Source of the DNA: Rhodospirillaceae bacterium
Lineage (GTDB): Bacteria > Pseudomonadota > Alphaproteobacteria > Rhodospirillales > Rhodospirillaceae
Assembly: GCA_028822445.1 (NCBI GenBank)
Contig: JAPKDQ010000005.1
Coordinates: 122,135 to 186,134, forward strand
Reading direction: 5' to 3'
Length of the DNA: 64,000 bases
Shown here one piece after another: positions 1 to 9,356 of the stretch. The notes under the pieces were generated by a model that saw nothing but the letters and a program-made list of their open reading frames with translations, did not search any database and was not told the origin of the DNA. Every line of letters starts with the position of its first letter. Position 1 is the stretch's first letter. Both the position numbers and the translations under genes were made by a program.

Positions 1-477
1 CGGATCGTTTTCCAGATTGATGTCTTTCGTACCAAGGAAAACCCGATCAGCCGCAAAGAGTACCCGCTGCATTCACAGACGGATGTCTATCAGTCCTGCG
101 AACTGTGGGCGATCTCCAGCAGCTTGTCAGAAGTGGCTGATCCTAATGTCACGTCGGCCTCAAACCACACCGCCTGGGCCCGCAACGGTATGTGGTTACC
201 ATTCATGGAAATGGGCAACATTGCGGGGCATATGGTTTATCATTCTCAGTCCTTCAAGATGATGAATGGGGTTGATGGGCTACCCAACTACATCCGGGAC
301 TACACGGCGAAGCACCACCCAGAATACCTTGAGGCGCCGAGGGAGTGGCAGGGCTTGGCTGAAAACGAAAACACCTGGTCCTACGCCAAGAAAATCATCG
401 ATGCCAAGCGCGAAGAAGGGCAAGGCGGGCCCGGTGGAAAAGGCTCGGTCTTCGGGGTGCCAGACGCTGGGATGTAG
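1..477 (+). CDS. DUF1838 family protein, C-terminal part (5' end outside window)
   Basis: Frame 1 is open from base 1 to the stop at 475-477. The tail MxxxxGHMVYHSQSFKMMNGVDGLPNYIRDYTAKHHPEYLEAP aligns by eye with the C-termini of the two other DUF1838-like proteins in this window. Confidence 0.7.
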   Translation, partial: RIVFQIDVFRTKENPISRKEYPLHSQTDVYQSCELWAISSSLSEVADPNVTSASNHTAWARNGMWLPFMEMGNIAGHMVYHSQSFKMMNGVDGLPNYIRDYTAKHHPEYLEAPREWQGLAENENTWSYAKKIIDAKREEGQGGPGGKGSVFGVPDAGM

Positions 478-512
478 CCTCCGACAACGCGTGGGTCACA
501 ATTCTTGAATAT

Positions 513-1202
513 CTAGCAAGGAGGATAGACAGCGTTGATCCGCTGCGCCTGCGCCTCATTCATGGCACAGCACCCGGTAAAGCCTAGCGCCAAAGAATGT
601 GTGAGGTGGGCTTCAAAACCGTCGCTGTCTGCAGTGTCGGCCCAGGGCATATCGAACGATGCTGTGCCCGCGGCTAGAGCAGCGGTCGCGATTCTGCAAC
701 GCACATCCATAATTCCGGGAATAAATAGGCCCGGCTCTGCACCTATATTTTTTTCTAGGTCGAACGCCCCAACAACCACTGAATCGACATCAGATTCCAC
801 AATAGCAGACACGTTTTCTAGTCCAATGAGTGTTTCTATAATCACATGCAGCGCCGATGCCCCAAGGTCTGAATCCGTAAGGTCTGCGCGCGCAGTGGCG
901 ACATCACCGGGGGTCTCCACCTTTGGCACAACAACGGCTGGGAGATACAGGCCGGACAAAGCCATCCGGTCCACCTGCCCCGCTTCTGACCCCCATGCAT
1001 TAACCCGAACCGCACAGCGCTCGTCATCAGCCCAGTCTGCGGACAAGCCCGTGCGCAGCATGATGCGAGCCCGCGGCTTTAATGCGTCCTCTACCGTACC
1101 CTCTAGGTCAAGCACGACAAGGTCTGCTGATCCGGCTAAAGCAGATCGGGACCTCACCGCGTCAAAAGCGGGCACTAGAGTGTAGGAACGAAGAATGGAC
1201 AT
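513..1202 (-). CDS. HpcH/HpaI aldolase / CitE-like lyase family protein
   Basis: MSILRSYTLVPAFD...ADLVVLDLEGTVEDALKPRAR and VPKVETPGD are CitE-like motifs. The ORF-track start at 1289 is probably too long; the internal ATG at 1202 fits better. Confidence 0.7.
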   Translation of the reverse strand: MSILRSYTLVPAFDAVRSRSALAGSADLVVLDLEGTVEDALKPRARIMLRTGLSADWADDERCAVRVNAWGSEAGQVDRMALSGLYLPAVVVPKVETPGDVATARADLTDSDLGASALHVIIETLIGLENVSAIVESDVDSVVVGAFDLEKNIGAEPGLFIPGIMDVRCRIATAALAAGTASFDMPWADTADSDGFEAHLTHSLALGFTGCCAMNEAQAQRINAVYPPC

Positions 1203-1209
1203 TCTCTGA

Positions 1210-2007
1210 TCAGTCAAATATCGCAGGCATTTCCATGGTGATTGCCTCGTAGCCGTCGCGTGTACCAAGAGTAGAGCCCACCGTGTCAAAAGCTAGAGGC
1301 CGGTGCTCCCCATCAACCCAGAGGTTAAAAGCGAAGCTGACAACATCGCCCGTATCTGGCTTCGTGATCGTCTCAACAAAGAGATACTGTGACACTTCTT
1401 TGCCGTTAAATAGCTCAGTCCTCACAAAACGAATATCAGCATGTCCCTTGAGTAAGGTTTGGTCCTGGGTTAGCCCCTGCGCTATCCAACGAAACCTTTG
1501 GTTCCCACCCGCCTGGCGACTGTACTGGCGGGTCATAGTAAACATGGGCAACGCGCTTGGCGCCATATCGATTAGGCAATCTGGGTCACACGGCGCTGAA
1601 ACAAACCGGCGCACGTCGCCCACGCTTATTGTTACCGTCGCACTAGGTGGCGCCGAAACAATTCCAATATCGACAGGTTCTCCGTTGTAACTGGTTTTAC
1701 CAACTGCGGAGGTCGCCTGTTCATTCGCGTCGAACTCCCAGCGCCCCTCTGCGCGATAGCTGCCCTTGGACCCTGTAATCACACTTGTGACAACCCTGCC
1801 TCCATCAGCACGGCGAACAACCTCAAATGCTTCAGTGCGAGCGAACGGGCCATCAGCGACAGTGAGCACCCCGGCATCCTCAATTCGATCGTTGGCCTCA
1901 ATGGCGAACAGACTGGAGCGAACGACACCTGCCCCTTGCGCAGCAACCACTTGAACTGAGCTTAAAAGATAAAGACAAATGACTGCGGTTTGAGCGAGAA
2001 TATTCAT
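1210..2007 (-). CDS. Secreted hypothetical protein
   Basis: 265 aa with an N-terminal hydrophobic signal (MNILAQTAVICLYLLSSVQVVAAQ). Lies between msrP-like and CitE-like genes on the same strand. Confidence 0.6.
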   Translation of the reverse strand: MNILAQTAVICLYLLSSVQVVAAQGAGVVRSSLFAIEANDRIEDAGVLTVADGPFARTEAFEVVRRADGGRVVTSVITGSKGSYRAEGRWEFDANEQATSAVGKTSYNGEPVDIGIVSAPPSATVTISVGDVRRFVSAPCDPDCLIDMAPSALPMFTMTRQYSRQAGGNQRFRWIAQGLTQDQTLLKGHADIRFVRTELFNGKEVSQYLFVETITKPDTGDVVSFAFNLWVDGEHRPLAFDTVGSTLGTRDGYEAITMEMPAIFD

Positions 2008-2039
2008 ATATCGACATTAACCGAGGAAGAGTCTTGCCC

Positions 2040-3017
2040 CTAATACTCTTTGCGCAGGTCCATGCCAGCGTAGAGCTCGCCCACCTCTTGCTCATAACCA
2101 TTAAACATGAGGGTCTCGCGGCGAAGGAAGTCACCAATCCGACGTTCACGCGCCTGAGACCAACGTGGGTGATCTACATTCGGGTTCACGTTGGCATAAA
2201 AACCATATTCCTTCGCAGCCATGACGTTCCAGGTATTTCGCGGTTGCTCATCCGTGAACGTAATCTTAACAATGGATTTAATGGATTTGAAGCCGTACTT
2301 CCACGGGGTCATTAGCCGGATAGGAGCACCGTTCTGGTTCGGCAATTCTTCTCCGTACAGACCGACTGCAAGAATAGCCAAAGGGTTCATAGCCTCATCC
2401 AATCTCAAGCCTTCAATGTAGGGCCACGGCAAAATGCGCCGCGAACGTTGGCCCACCATTTCTTCAGGACGGACGACCGTTTCAAAGCGGACATACTTGG
2501 CGGACCCTGAAGGTTCAAAACGCTTCACCACATCGGCAAGCGAAACTCCGACCCAAGGCACGACCATTGACCATGCTTCGACACACCGCAGTCGATAAAT
2601 TCTTTCTTCTAGGTCATGGGGCTTAAGAAAATCTTCTAAACCCATTCTGCCAGGATTCGCACATAGACCATCAACCGCAATCTCCCAGGGCTTAGGGTTA
2701 AATAGTCCGGCGTTTTCAACAGGGTCTCCCTTACCCGTACCGAATTCATAAAAGTTATTGTAGGACGTGACGTCGCCATAAGGCGTCAGAGGGTCGTCTT
2801 CCCCTAGTTTGGAATACCCCTCCACCACTGATTTAAGGCCCGGATTCATCCCAGGCGAATTCACTTTCGCAGCAACTGGTTTGATGATCGCACCCATGGC
2901 GACTGAACCCGCTACAAGTCCTGTTCCCGCAATAAATTTGCGTCGGTTCAGATATTGGTCCTTAGGAGTAATCTCACTGGACTTAGGGTCAGATTTACAG
3001 GCAATCCGAATCAGCAT
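2040..3017 (-). CDS. msrP: Molybdopterin-dependent protein-methionine-sulfoxide reductase catalytic subunit (MsrP/YedY-like)
   Basis: Tat-like [41 protein letters not shown] (molybdenum-ligand Cys region); [17 protein letters not shown]. Confidence 0.88.
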   Translation of the reverse strand: MLIRIACKSDPKSSEITPKDQYLNRRKFIAGTGLVAGSVAMGAIIKPVAAKVNSPGMNPGLKSVVEGYSKLGEDDPLTPYGDVTSYNNFYEFGTGKGDPVENAGLFNPKPWEIAVDGLCANPGRMGLEDFLKPHDLEERIYRLRCVEAWSMVVPWVGVSLADVVKRFEPSGSAKYVRFETVVRPEEMVGQRSRRILPWPYIEGLRLDEAMNPLAILAVGLYGEELPNQNGAPIRLMTPWKYGFKSIKSIVKITFTDEQPRNTWNVMAAKEYGFYANVNPNVDHPRWSQARERRIGDFLRRETLMFNGYEQEVGELYAGMDLRKEY

Positions 3018-3330
3018 GGGAACTCCTTATCAATTCAAACTGCGCCGACACCGCCGACACTTAATATTTATCATATATAATACGACCCGGCGGACTTTCC
3101 CGATCACTTTAGGAAACATTGCATAACAAAGGTCTGGATTTGCCTCACACCCCAGTAATGGGACAAGCAAGTCATCCGATGGTTAATCAATGCCTGGGTG
3201 ACCTAAAGTCGGCGAACACACGGTTTCTAACGCAGTGAGCAAATTTATCTCAAATCAAGTTCATTGATTCACTCGCCGGTAACCATTTTCAAATACTGTT
3301 CATCTAAATGAATGCCGCCGATTTTTCGTA

Positions 3331-4350
3331 ATGAAAAGGTATCCGCCTAAACAAAGCGGGAAGCTCTTGAGGAGAGTTATGGATCGACTAAAAGCTCACG
3401 TGTCCGAATCCCTCCGTATTCTGCTGTTTGAAGACAACGCGATAGACGCAAGTTTAATCACCCGCTTCTTGGAAGCAAGCGGGATCAAACGTTGCAACAT
3501 CGTCACTACGGACGCAATTACTAACGCAATGGATGTTCTAACCAACAAAGATATCGACCTTTGCCTGACCGATTACTATCTCGGTCCAAACACAGGGTTT
3601 GACCTGATGGATGAAGCCAAACGTCGGAATATTGACGTTCCGTTCATTATGCTGACGGCGATGGAAGACCCTTCAGTCGACGAAGGCGCGCTCGCACGCG
3701 GAGCATATGGCTTCATTATCAAAGGCGAACTGACAATTGAAAATCTAGAGCACACAATTCTATGTACGCTCGCTCGCCATCGTAAAGCACCAGCTTTATC
3801 CAAAGCGGCTTTTCGCGACCCTCTGTCAAACCTATCGAATCGTAAAGCCATTTTAGATCACTTGGGCGGCGTCATCATGACGCCGCCGGAGAGTGGTCAG
3901 GCGATCGGCGCACTTCTCTACGTTAGCATCAATGGCCTCAAGTTCATCACTGAAGCTTATGGCATGAAAGTAGGTGATGCGATCCTACGCGAAACTGGGC
4001 GCCGCCTTAAGTCAATCAAGTGTACAAGCGAAATGATGGCACGTTTGGACAGCGACGAGTTTGGCTGCGTGGTTGATCAAGTAGATGGCATTGGCCAAGC
4101 AATGATAGTCGGACGCAGAATAGCGACAGCTTTTTCACAACCCGTGCGTACCTTTGATGGTCAACACGACATTAGCGGCGCCATAGGTTTAGCCCTGTTT
4201 AGCCGGAGCTGCGCAACCGACGCCCACCCGGCGACCGCGCACGAAACCGAGCTAGATGTGCTCCAGAGAGCGGCAGAAGCCATGGTTAAGGCAAAGCGAA
4301 CATGCCGCATCACACGGGCCACGGAAATCGGGCTAGCAACAACTCACTAG
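3331..4350 (+). CDS. Response regulator receiver domain fused to a degenerate GGDEF domain
   Basis: REC: RILLFEDNAIDASL, LCLTDYYLG, IMLTAMED. GGDEF-like: FRDPLSNLSNRKAILDHL...ARLDSDEFGCVV. Start may be the ATG at 3379. Confidence 0.75.
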   Translation: MKRYPPKQSGKLLRRVMDRLKAHVSESLRILLFEDNAIDASLITRFLEASGIKRCNIVTTDAITNAMDVLTNKDIDLCLTDYYLGPNTGFDLMDEAKRRNIDVPFIMLTAMEDPSVDEGALARGAYGFIIKGELTIENLEHTILCTLARHRKAPALSKAAFRDPLSNLSNRKAILDHLGGVIMTPPESGQAIGALLYVSINGLKFITEAYGMKVGDAILRETGRRLKSIKCTSEMMARLDSDEFGCVVDQVDGIGQAMIVGRRIATAFSQPVRTFDGQHDISGAIGLALFSRSCATDAHPATAHETELDVLQRAAEAMVKAKRTCRITRATEIGLATTH

Positions 4351-4395
4351 GCTGCCGCCCCCTGCACCCCATCTGAGCAGCGATTGCATGGCGGG

Positions 4396-4419
4396 CATCT
4401 CTGCAGCCGGGCAGAGATG
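4396..4419. other. Perfect 9-bp inverted repeat with 6-nt loop (possible transcription-end hairpin)
   Basis: CATCTCTGC-agccgg-GCAGAGATG about 45 bp after the REC-GGDEF stop; no clear U-tract. Confidence 0.35.
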
Positions 4420-4583
4420 TGCAAGAGCAATCAAATTAGTGACGACTTGGTTAATCCCGCCGCACAAGGTTTAGAAGACGCCATGGAATAGGGTCGTGAA
4501 CTAGCGGCATACGTAACTCCACCCAGCCTTACATATCAGCCCGGTGATACAATGAACGATCCAGAAAACTCGATCATGCCTGT

Positions 4584-6023
4584 CTAAAAGTCTCTCCAAA
4601 ATCGGCGAGTCCCCAATACAAACAAGATAAATAGCTCAAGACGACCAAGTAGCATTCCACCTGCTAAGAACCACTTTGCTGCACCAGACAACTCTCCAAA
4701 GTTCCCAGCCAGCCCGCCAACCGCCCCAAGACCGGGGCCGACATTTGTCAAAGCGGTGGCAGCAGCTGAAACACTCGTCTGGAAATCAAGCCCGGTAAGA
4801 GCAAGCCCAACAGACAGTCCAAACCAACTCACAAGATAGAGTGCCAAGAACGCGGTAACAGACAGAACGATTTCGGAGGATACTTCGTGGCCATCATAGG
4901 TGACCGGAAAAACACCATGTGGATGGATGAGCCGATTAACCTGAGATTTAAGAAACGACCACATGAGCTGGTACCGGAAAATCTTCACAGACCCTGTCGT
5001 TGATCCAGAACACCCGCCCGCGAACGTAATGATAAGAAAAACGACAGATGCGCTGCCCCAGACAGTGTAGTCAGCGTTTACGTATCCGGTCGTTGTAATA
5101 ATCGAAACGGCATTAAAGGCGGCTTGTGAGAAAGCGTCGAACAAAGGCAAGGATGTTGTGCGCCAAGCCCACAATGTCAGGATCGCCACGACTAGAACAC
5201 AAAACCCAAGAAAGAACCGAACCTGCGCATTCTTGAAGAGCAATGTCGGGTCTCGACCTATCGCCTTCAGGTATAAAACAAACGGAAGGGCACCCATGAG
5301 CATGAAGAGTATCGCGACCCATGGCAAAGCTGGCGCGCTAAAATATGAGAACGACACGTCATGTGTTGAGAATCCGCCCGTCGCTATTGTTGTCATCGCG
5401 TGATTAAGAGCATCAAACGGGTCCATTCCTGCCGCACCATATGCAACAGCACAGGCTAGCGTAAGAAAGACATAGACAGCGCCAATGCCCGTCGCAATTT
5501 CCTTGGCACGAGGCAGAACCTTGTCTGACGTATCGGAATTCTCGGTCTTCATGAGTTGCATTCCGCCGACACTCAGCAGAGGCAAAATGGCGACACCCAT
5601 AACGATGATCCCGATACCACCGCTCCACTGAAGCATCGATCGCCACAACAACAATCCAGGTGGTAGCTCGTCGAGCCCGGACAACACCGTTGACCCCGTC
5701 GTCGTTAGGCCTGAGACACTTTCAAACACCGCGTCCGTAATACTGATGCCCTGTCCGCTAAACAAAAATGGAACAGCACCAAATATTGGAAGCACGAGCC
5801 ATGCAGCCGCTGTTAATAAATAGGCCTCGCGTATGGTTAAACGTTCGGGATGATTGGAATTGGCTAAAAGTAGTGCCATACCGAAAAAGAGTGTTAGCAG
5901 AGAAGAAACTGCGAATACCATCCAGTCCGGATTACCAGAGACACGGTCAACAATCAAAGGCACCGTCTCAACAGCAGCAAGAACGGTTAAAAGTCCGCCT
6001 AAAATATAGAGAATTTTACTCAT
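4584..6023 (-). CDS. trkH: Trk-type potassium uptake protein TrkH
   Basis: Polytopic 479 aa; TrkH pore-type motifs ESVSGLTTTGSTVL, TTIATGGFSTHD, SIITTTGYVNADY and CSGSTTGSVKIFR. Confidence 0.9.
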   Translation of the reverse strand: MSKILYILGGLLTVLAAVETVPLIVDRVSGNPDWMVFAVSSLLTLFFGMALLLANSNHPERLTIREAYLLTAAAWLVLPIFGAVPFLFSGQGISITDAVFESVSGLTTTGSTVLSGLDELPPGLLLWRSMLQWSGGIGIIVMGVAILPLLSVGGMQLMKTENSDTSDKVLPRAKEIATGIGAVYVFLTLACAVAYGAAGMDPFDALNHAMTTIATGGFSTHDVSFSYFSAPALPWVAILFMLMGALPFVLYLKAIGRDPTLLFKNAQVRFFLGFCVLVVAILTLWAWRTTSLPLFDAFSQAAFNAVSIITTTGYVNADYTVWGSASVVFLIITFAGGCSGSTTGSVKIFRYQLMWSFLKSQVNRLIHPHGVFPVTYDGHEVSSEIVLSVTAFLALYLVSWFGLSVGLALTGLDFQTSVSAAATALTNVGPGLGAVGGLAGNFGELSGAAKWFLAGGMLLGRLELFILFVLGTRRFWRDF

Positions 6024-6481
6024 AAAATTACTGGTGCACTGGCAGCGTCAGGGGTGGGAGTGTCCATATCTCGGTGAATGCGCCATTGGCCATCGTAGCC
6101 CTTCTTGTACAGGATTAAAGCTCGGCCAGAATCGTAAACAGGCTCTCTACCAGACATCGATTGGTATGTTAGCGCAAAGCGCGCCACGTTCCATGCGAAG
6201 CGCGCTATGGCTTCCAATTTTTCGACACCAAAGGTAACGGCTAAGTTAGTATATTCCGCTACGGACACAAAAAAATTACGGGTTTCTTCTCGACCACGCA
6301 TCGCTGGGCGGCGGCGCGCCATCACCCAGCCATATTCGTTATATAAGTCCGCGAGCACCTCGAAATCGCGGGCGCCATAGGCAGCCTGCCATTGAACCTC
6401 AATCGCATCTATCGCGGCATAGTCTTCTTCTGTGCCACCGCGTTTCTGATAGCCCCAACTCGGCGTCGAAAGCAGGGTCAT
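6020..6481 (-). CDS. SnoaL/NTF2-like (DUF4440-type) protein
   Basis: IEVQWQAAYGARDFEVLADLYNEYGWVMA...REETRNFF...YDGQWRIHRDMD; start codon overlaps the trkH upstream end. Confidence 0.6.
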   Translation of the reverse strand: MTLLSTPSWGYQKRGGTEEDYAAIDAIEVQWQAAYGARDFEVLADLYNEYGWVMARRRPAMRGREETRNFFVSVAEYTNLAVTFGVEKLEAIARFAWNVARFALTYQSMSGREPVYDSGRALILYKKGYDGQWRIHRDMDTPTPDAASAPVIL

Positions 6482-6617
6482 AGAAAAAAAGTCACATAAA
6501 GACCGACACGACTAAGCATGAGTTTCCTCCTAAAGACTAAGGCAGAGCCTAGCGCAAGACAAACCTTTCGGTATGATGCCTTAACTCAAATGACCAACAG
6601 GGGACCGAGGGGCAACC

Positions 6618-7292
6618 ATGTACGTCACATCATACGATCTACTAATCTATATCCATACACTGCTCTTTGTGTACTGGTTAGGCGGAGACTTAGGCGTTTA
6701 CCTGTCGGCTAAATTCGTCGCAGACCGCAATCTTTCAATAGAAGAACGATTCCGCTTTATGCATGTCCTCATGCAATGCGACATGGGGCCTCGGACGGCC
6801 TTGATCGGCCTCATTCCTCTTGGATTCCAAATGGCATGGATGCAAGGCCTGTCACCCATTGGTGGCCCCCCATTAGTCGTTATTTGGGTTTGTGCCCTCA
6901 CCTGGCTCGCCGCAAATTGGTGGATGTTCTTTAACGAACGGCACCCCATGACCGCAAAACTGAAGGGCATCGACATGTATATTCGTTATGCCGTGATACT
7001 TGGTATGGGTGGCCTTGGCCTTATGTCCTTGATCACCGAAGCCCCTATTCAAGACAAGTGGCTCGCGTCCAAAATATTCCTCTTCGGATGTGCAGTTGTC
7101 CTTGGCGTCTATCTCAGGGGTGAAATCAAAAATTGGGTGATCGGCTTCGGCATGGTTAGGGCTGGCGGGGACGAAGCGACAAAGGGCAATGATATTATCG
7201 AGGCCGCGTCAGGCCGCTCCAAGGTTGCAGCTTTAATGCTTTGGACGATCGTCGCAGTCATTGCCTTTTTGGGGAAAGTAAAACCGTTTTAG
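6618..7292 (+). CDS. Multi-pass integral membrane protein of unknown function
   Basis: 224 aa with several hydrophobic segments and an N-terminal YIHTLLFVYWLGGDLGVYL. Confidence 0.6.
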   Translation: MYVTSYDLLIYIHTLLFVYWLGGDLGVYLSAKFVADRNLSIEERFRFMHVLMQCDMGPRTALIGLIPLGFQMAWMQGLSPIGGPPLVVIWVCALTWLAANWWMFFNERHPMTAKLKGIDMYIRYAVILGMGGLGLMSLITEAPIQDKWLASKIFLFGCAVVLGVYLRGEIKNWVIGFGMVRAGGDEATKGNDIIEAASGRSKVAALMLWTIVAVIAFLGKVKPF

Positions 7293-7466
7293 GCTCTTAA
7301 GGCAGACTTAGCACCGCGCTTGTCGATACTTCAGAAAGGTTGCCGCTGGTGCCTGAAGCTCAAGTTCCAATGCTAGCGTTACACTTAACAATATCACTCG
7401 GGGCGGCGATTGAAAGGTCCCGCCCTGTCTGGGTTTAGACCGATAACAATCTGAAGGGAAAGCCGG

Positions 7467-8288
7467 ATGTTACAGTTACGCATCGCGCTTATAGCCGCTG
7501 CTTTGTTTATTCTAGACAGCGGGAGCGCTGACCCTGCAACAGCAAAAACTGTTTTGGTAACAGGGTCTTCACAGGGTCATGGGCTCGCATTTATTAATGA
7601 CTATGCAGAACGCGGCTGGACCGTCATCGCAACAACCCGCACGCCCAGCACGGCTACGCAGTTGCAGGCGCTTGCTGCAAGTTTCCCTGACGTCACCGTT
7701 GAGGAGTTGGACGTCACGGACTTTGCTGAAATTGATGCCCTTGCAGACAAATATAAGAATACACCAATCGATGTCCTTAACCTCAACGGTGCTATCAACA
7801 CCTTTCGTGTCGGTCGAAACACACACGGTGAAACCGACTATGCATGGCTTGAGCAAGTGCTGAAGACGAACATCGTCGGACAGCTCTATGTTTCCGAGGC
7901 ATTTCTAGAGCACGTCGCCGCAAGTGATCAGAAAACCATCGCCGTCATGAGTGCTGTCGGTGGCTCAATCACAAACGTCCGAAGCGCTACAGCGCCATCT
8001 TACCGTACCAGTAAAGCAGGCCTAAACATGTTGATGCGAACGTATGGTGAAGCCGTCAAAGACCGAGGTGTAATCGTTGCTGTCATCGCGCCGGGTACGA
8101 TAGATACGGAGAATTACATGAAGGTCGAAGACCCCTCCACACTTTCCGACAGAAACCAGCGCATGGTGGCCGCAAATTCTTATGCGCCGCGCGAGGCCAT
8201 TGGAAAAATGATCGACCTCATCGATAGCCTAACCCTTGATGACATCAGCACATTTCACAAGTGGGATGGTACGACCCTTCCGTGGTAG
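7467..8288 (+). CDS. SDR family oxidoreductase with N-terminal signal-like segment
   Basis: MLQLRIALIAAALFILDSGSADPATA followed by VLVTGSSQGHGLAF; LNLNGAIN; SYRTSKAGLN (YxxxK intact). Confidence 0.8.
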   Translation: MLQLRIALIAAALFILDSGSADPATAKTVLVTGSSQGHGLAFINDYAERGWTVIATTRTPSTATQLQALAASFPDVTVEELDVTDFAEIDALADKYKNTPIDVLNLNGAINTFRVGRNTHGETDYAWLEQVLKTNIVGQLYVSEAFLEHVAASDQKTIAVMSAVGGSITNVRSATAPSYRTSKAGLNMLMRTYGEAVKDRGVIVAVIAPGTIDTENYMKVEDPSTLSDRNQRMVAANSYAPREAIGKMIDLIDSLTLDDISTFHKWDGTTLPW

Positions 8289-8340
8289 GCATAAGGCCCC
8301 ATAGGCTCTTTGATTAGCCTGCGCCCTCCCCTACACTCCG

Positions 8341-9354
8341 GTGATGAATCACAGATCAATACTATCAAAGGCCGCCCTGACGCTCACTTTATTTACGAGT
8401 TCCGTTCAGGCAGAGTCCTACCTATTGGCCACCGCAACAACGGGTGGCACCTATTATCCAGTTGGTGTTGCGCTCGCCACGTTGACGAAAGTTAGACTAG
8501 AGCCAAACGGCGGGCCTTCCCTCTCAGCAATCTCATCCGCGGGTTCCGCAGAGAACATTAAGTTGCTTCGAGAAAAACAAGTTCGGTTTGCAATTCTACA
8601 AGGGATCTACGGGGCTTGGGCTAAAAATGGCAGCGGTGCGTTACAAACCGAAGGCCCGCAAAACCACCTTCGTTCCATCACAACGTTGTGGCCTAATGTT
8701 GAGCACTGGCTCGTCCGCAAAAAATTCGCACCCACCGGAACTGTTGCAGATTTCGACGCACTCAAAGGCGAACGTCTCTCTATAGGAGCCAGAAACTCTG
8801 GAACGGAAGGCTCGGGCCGGGCTCTTTTGACACAGCTGGGCTATACCCCTGACACAGATTTTGATCTTGTCTTTCAAGGCTATGGGCCAAGCGCCGATGG
8901 ACTTCAAAATAACACTATAGCGGCTGCCAATCTCCCAGCAGGACCGCCCGTCGGGGCCGTGACTCGGGCCTTTGCTGCATCAAGAAACAAGCTAAGTTTG
9001 CTTTCCTTTACTGATGCACAAATGATTCAAGCAAATACACCACGCGCTTTATGGACACGCTATACGATCCCGGCCGGGACCTACCCTGGACAGGACAATG
9101 ACGTCCAAACACTGGCGCAGTCCAATTTCTTAGCCGTCCATGAAGCCGTGTCTGACGAAGACGTATACCAGATCGTGTCCACCATTTATGAGAACCTGGC
9201 TTTCCTCAAAGCCATTCACAAGGCGACATCGGACATGAGCGTCGAAAATGCCTTGCCAGGCTTACCGCTCCCACTGCACCCGGGCGCAGCCAAGTTTTAT
9301 CGAGAGTCAGGGCTGGCAATTCCTGACACTCTGCGACCGCCCAAGGCACCATAA
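8341..9354 (+). CDS. TAXI family TRAP transporter solute-binding protein
   Basis: Signal peptide; ATATTGGTYYPVGVALATL; SAGSAENIKLLREKQVRFAILQG; adjacent to a fused TRAP permease. Confidence 0.87.
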   Translation: MMNHRSILSKAALTLTLFTSSVQAESYLLATATTGGTYYPVGVALATLTKVRLEPNGGPSLSAISSAGSAENIKLLREKQVRFAILQGIYGAWAKNGSGALQTEGPQNHLRSITTLWPNVEHWLVRKKFAPTGTVADFDALKGERLSIGARNSGTEGSGRALLTQLGYTPDTDFDLVFQGYGPSADGLQNNTIAAANLPAGPPVGAVTRAFAASRNKLSLLSFTDAQMIQANTPRALWTRYTIPAGTYPGQDNDVQTLAQSNFLAVHEAVSDEDVYQIVSTIYENLAFLKAIHKATSDMSVENALPGLPLPLHPGAAKFYRESGLAIPDTLRPPKAP

Positions 9355-9356
9355 GC

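Noticed and set aside
535-1185. 216-aa plus-strand ORF
   Set aside because: Shadow ORF opposite the CitE-like gene; Ser/Arg/Thr-rich low-complexity composition.
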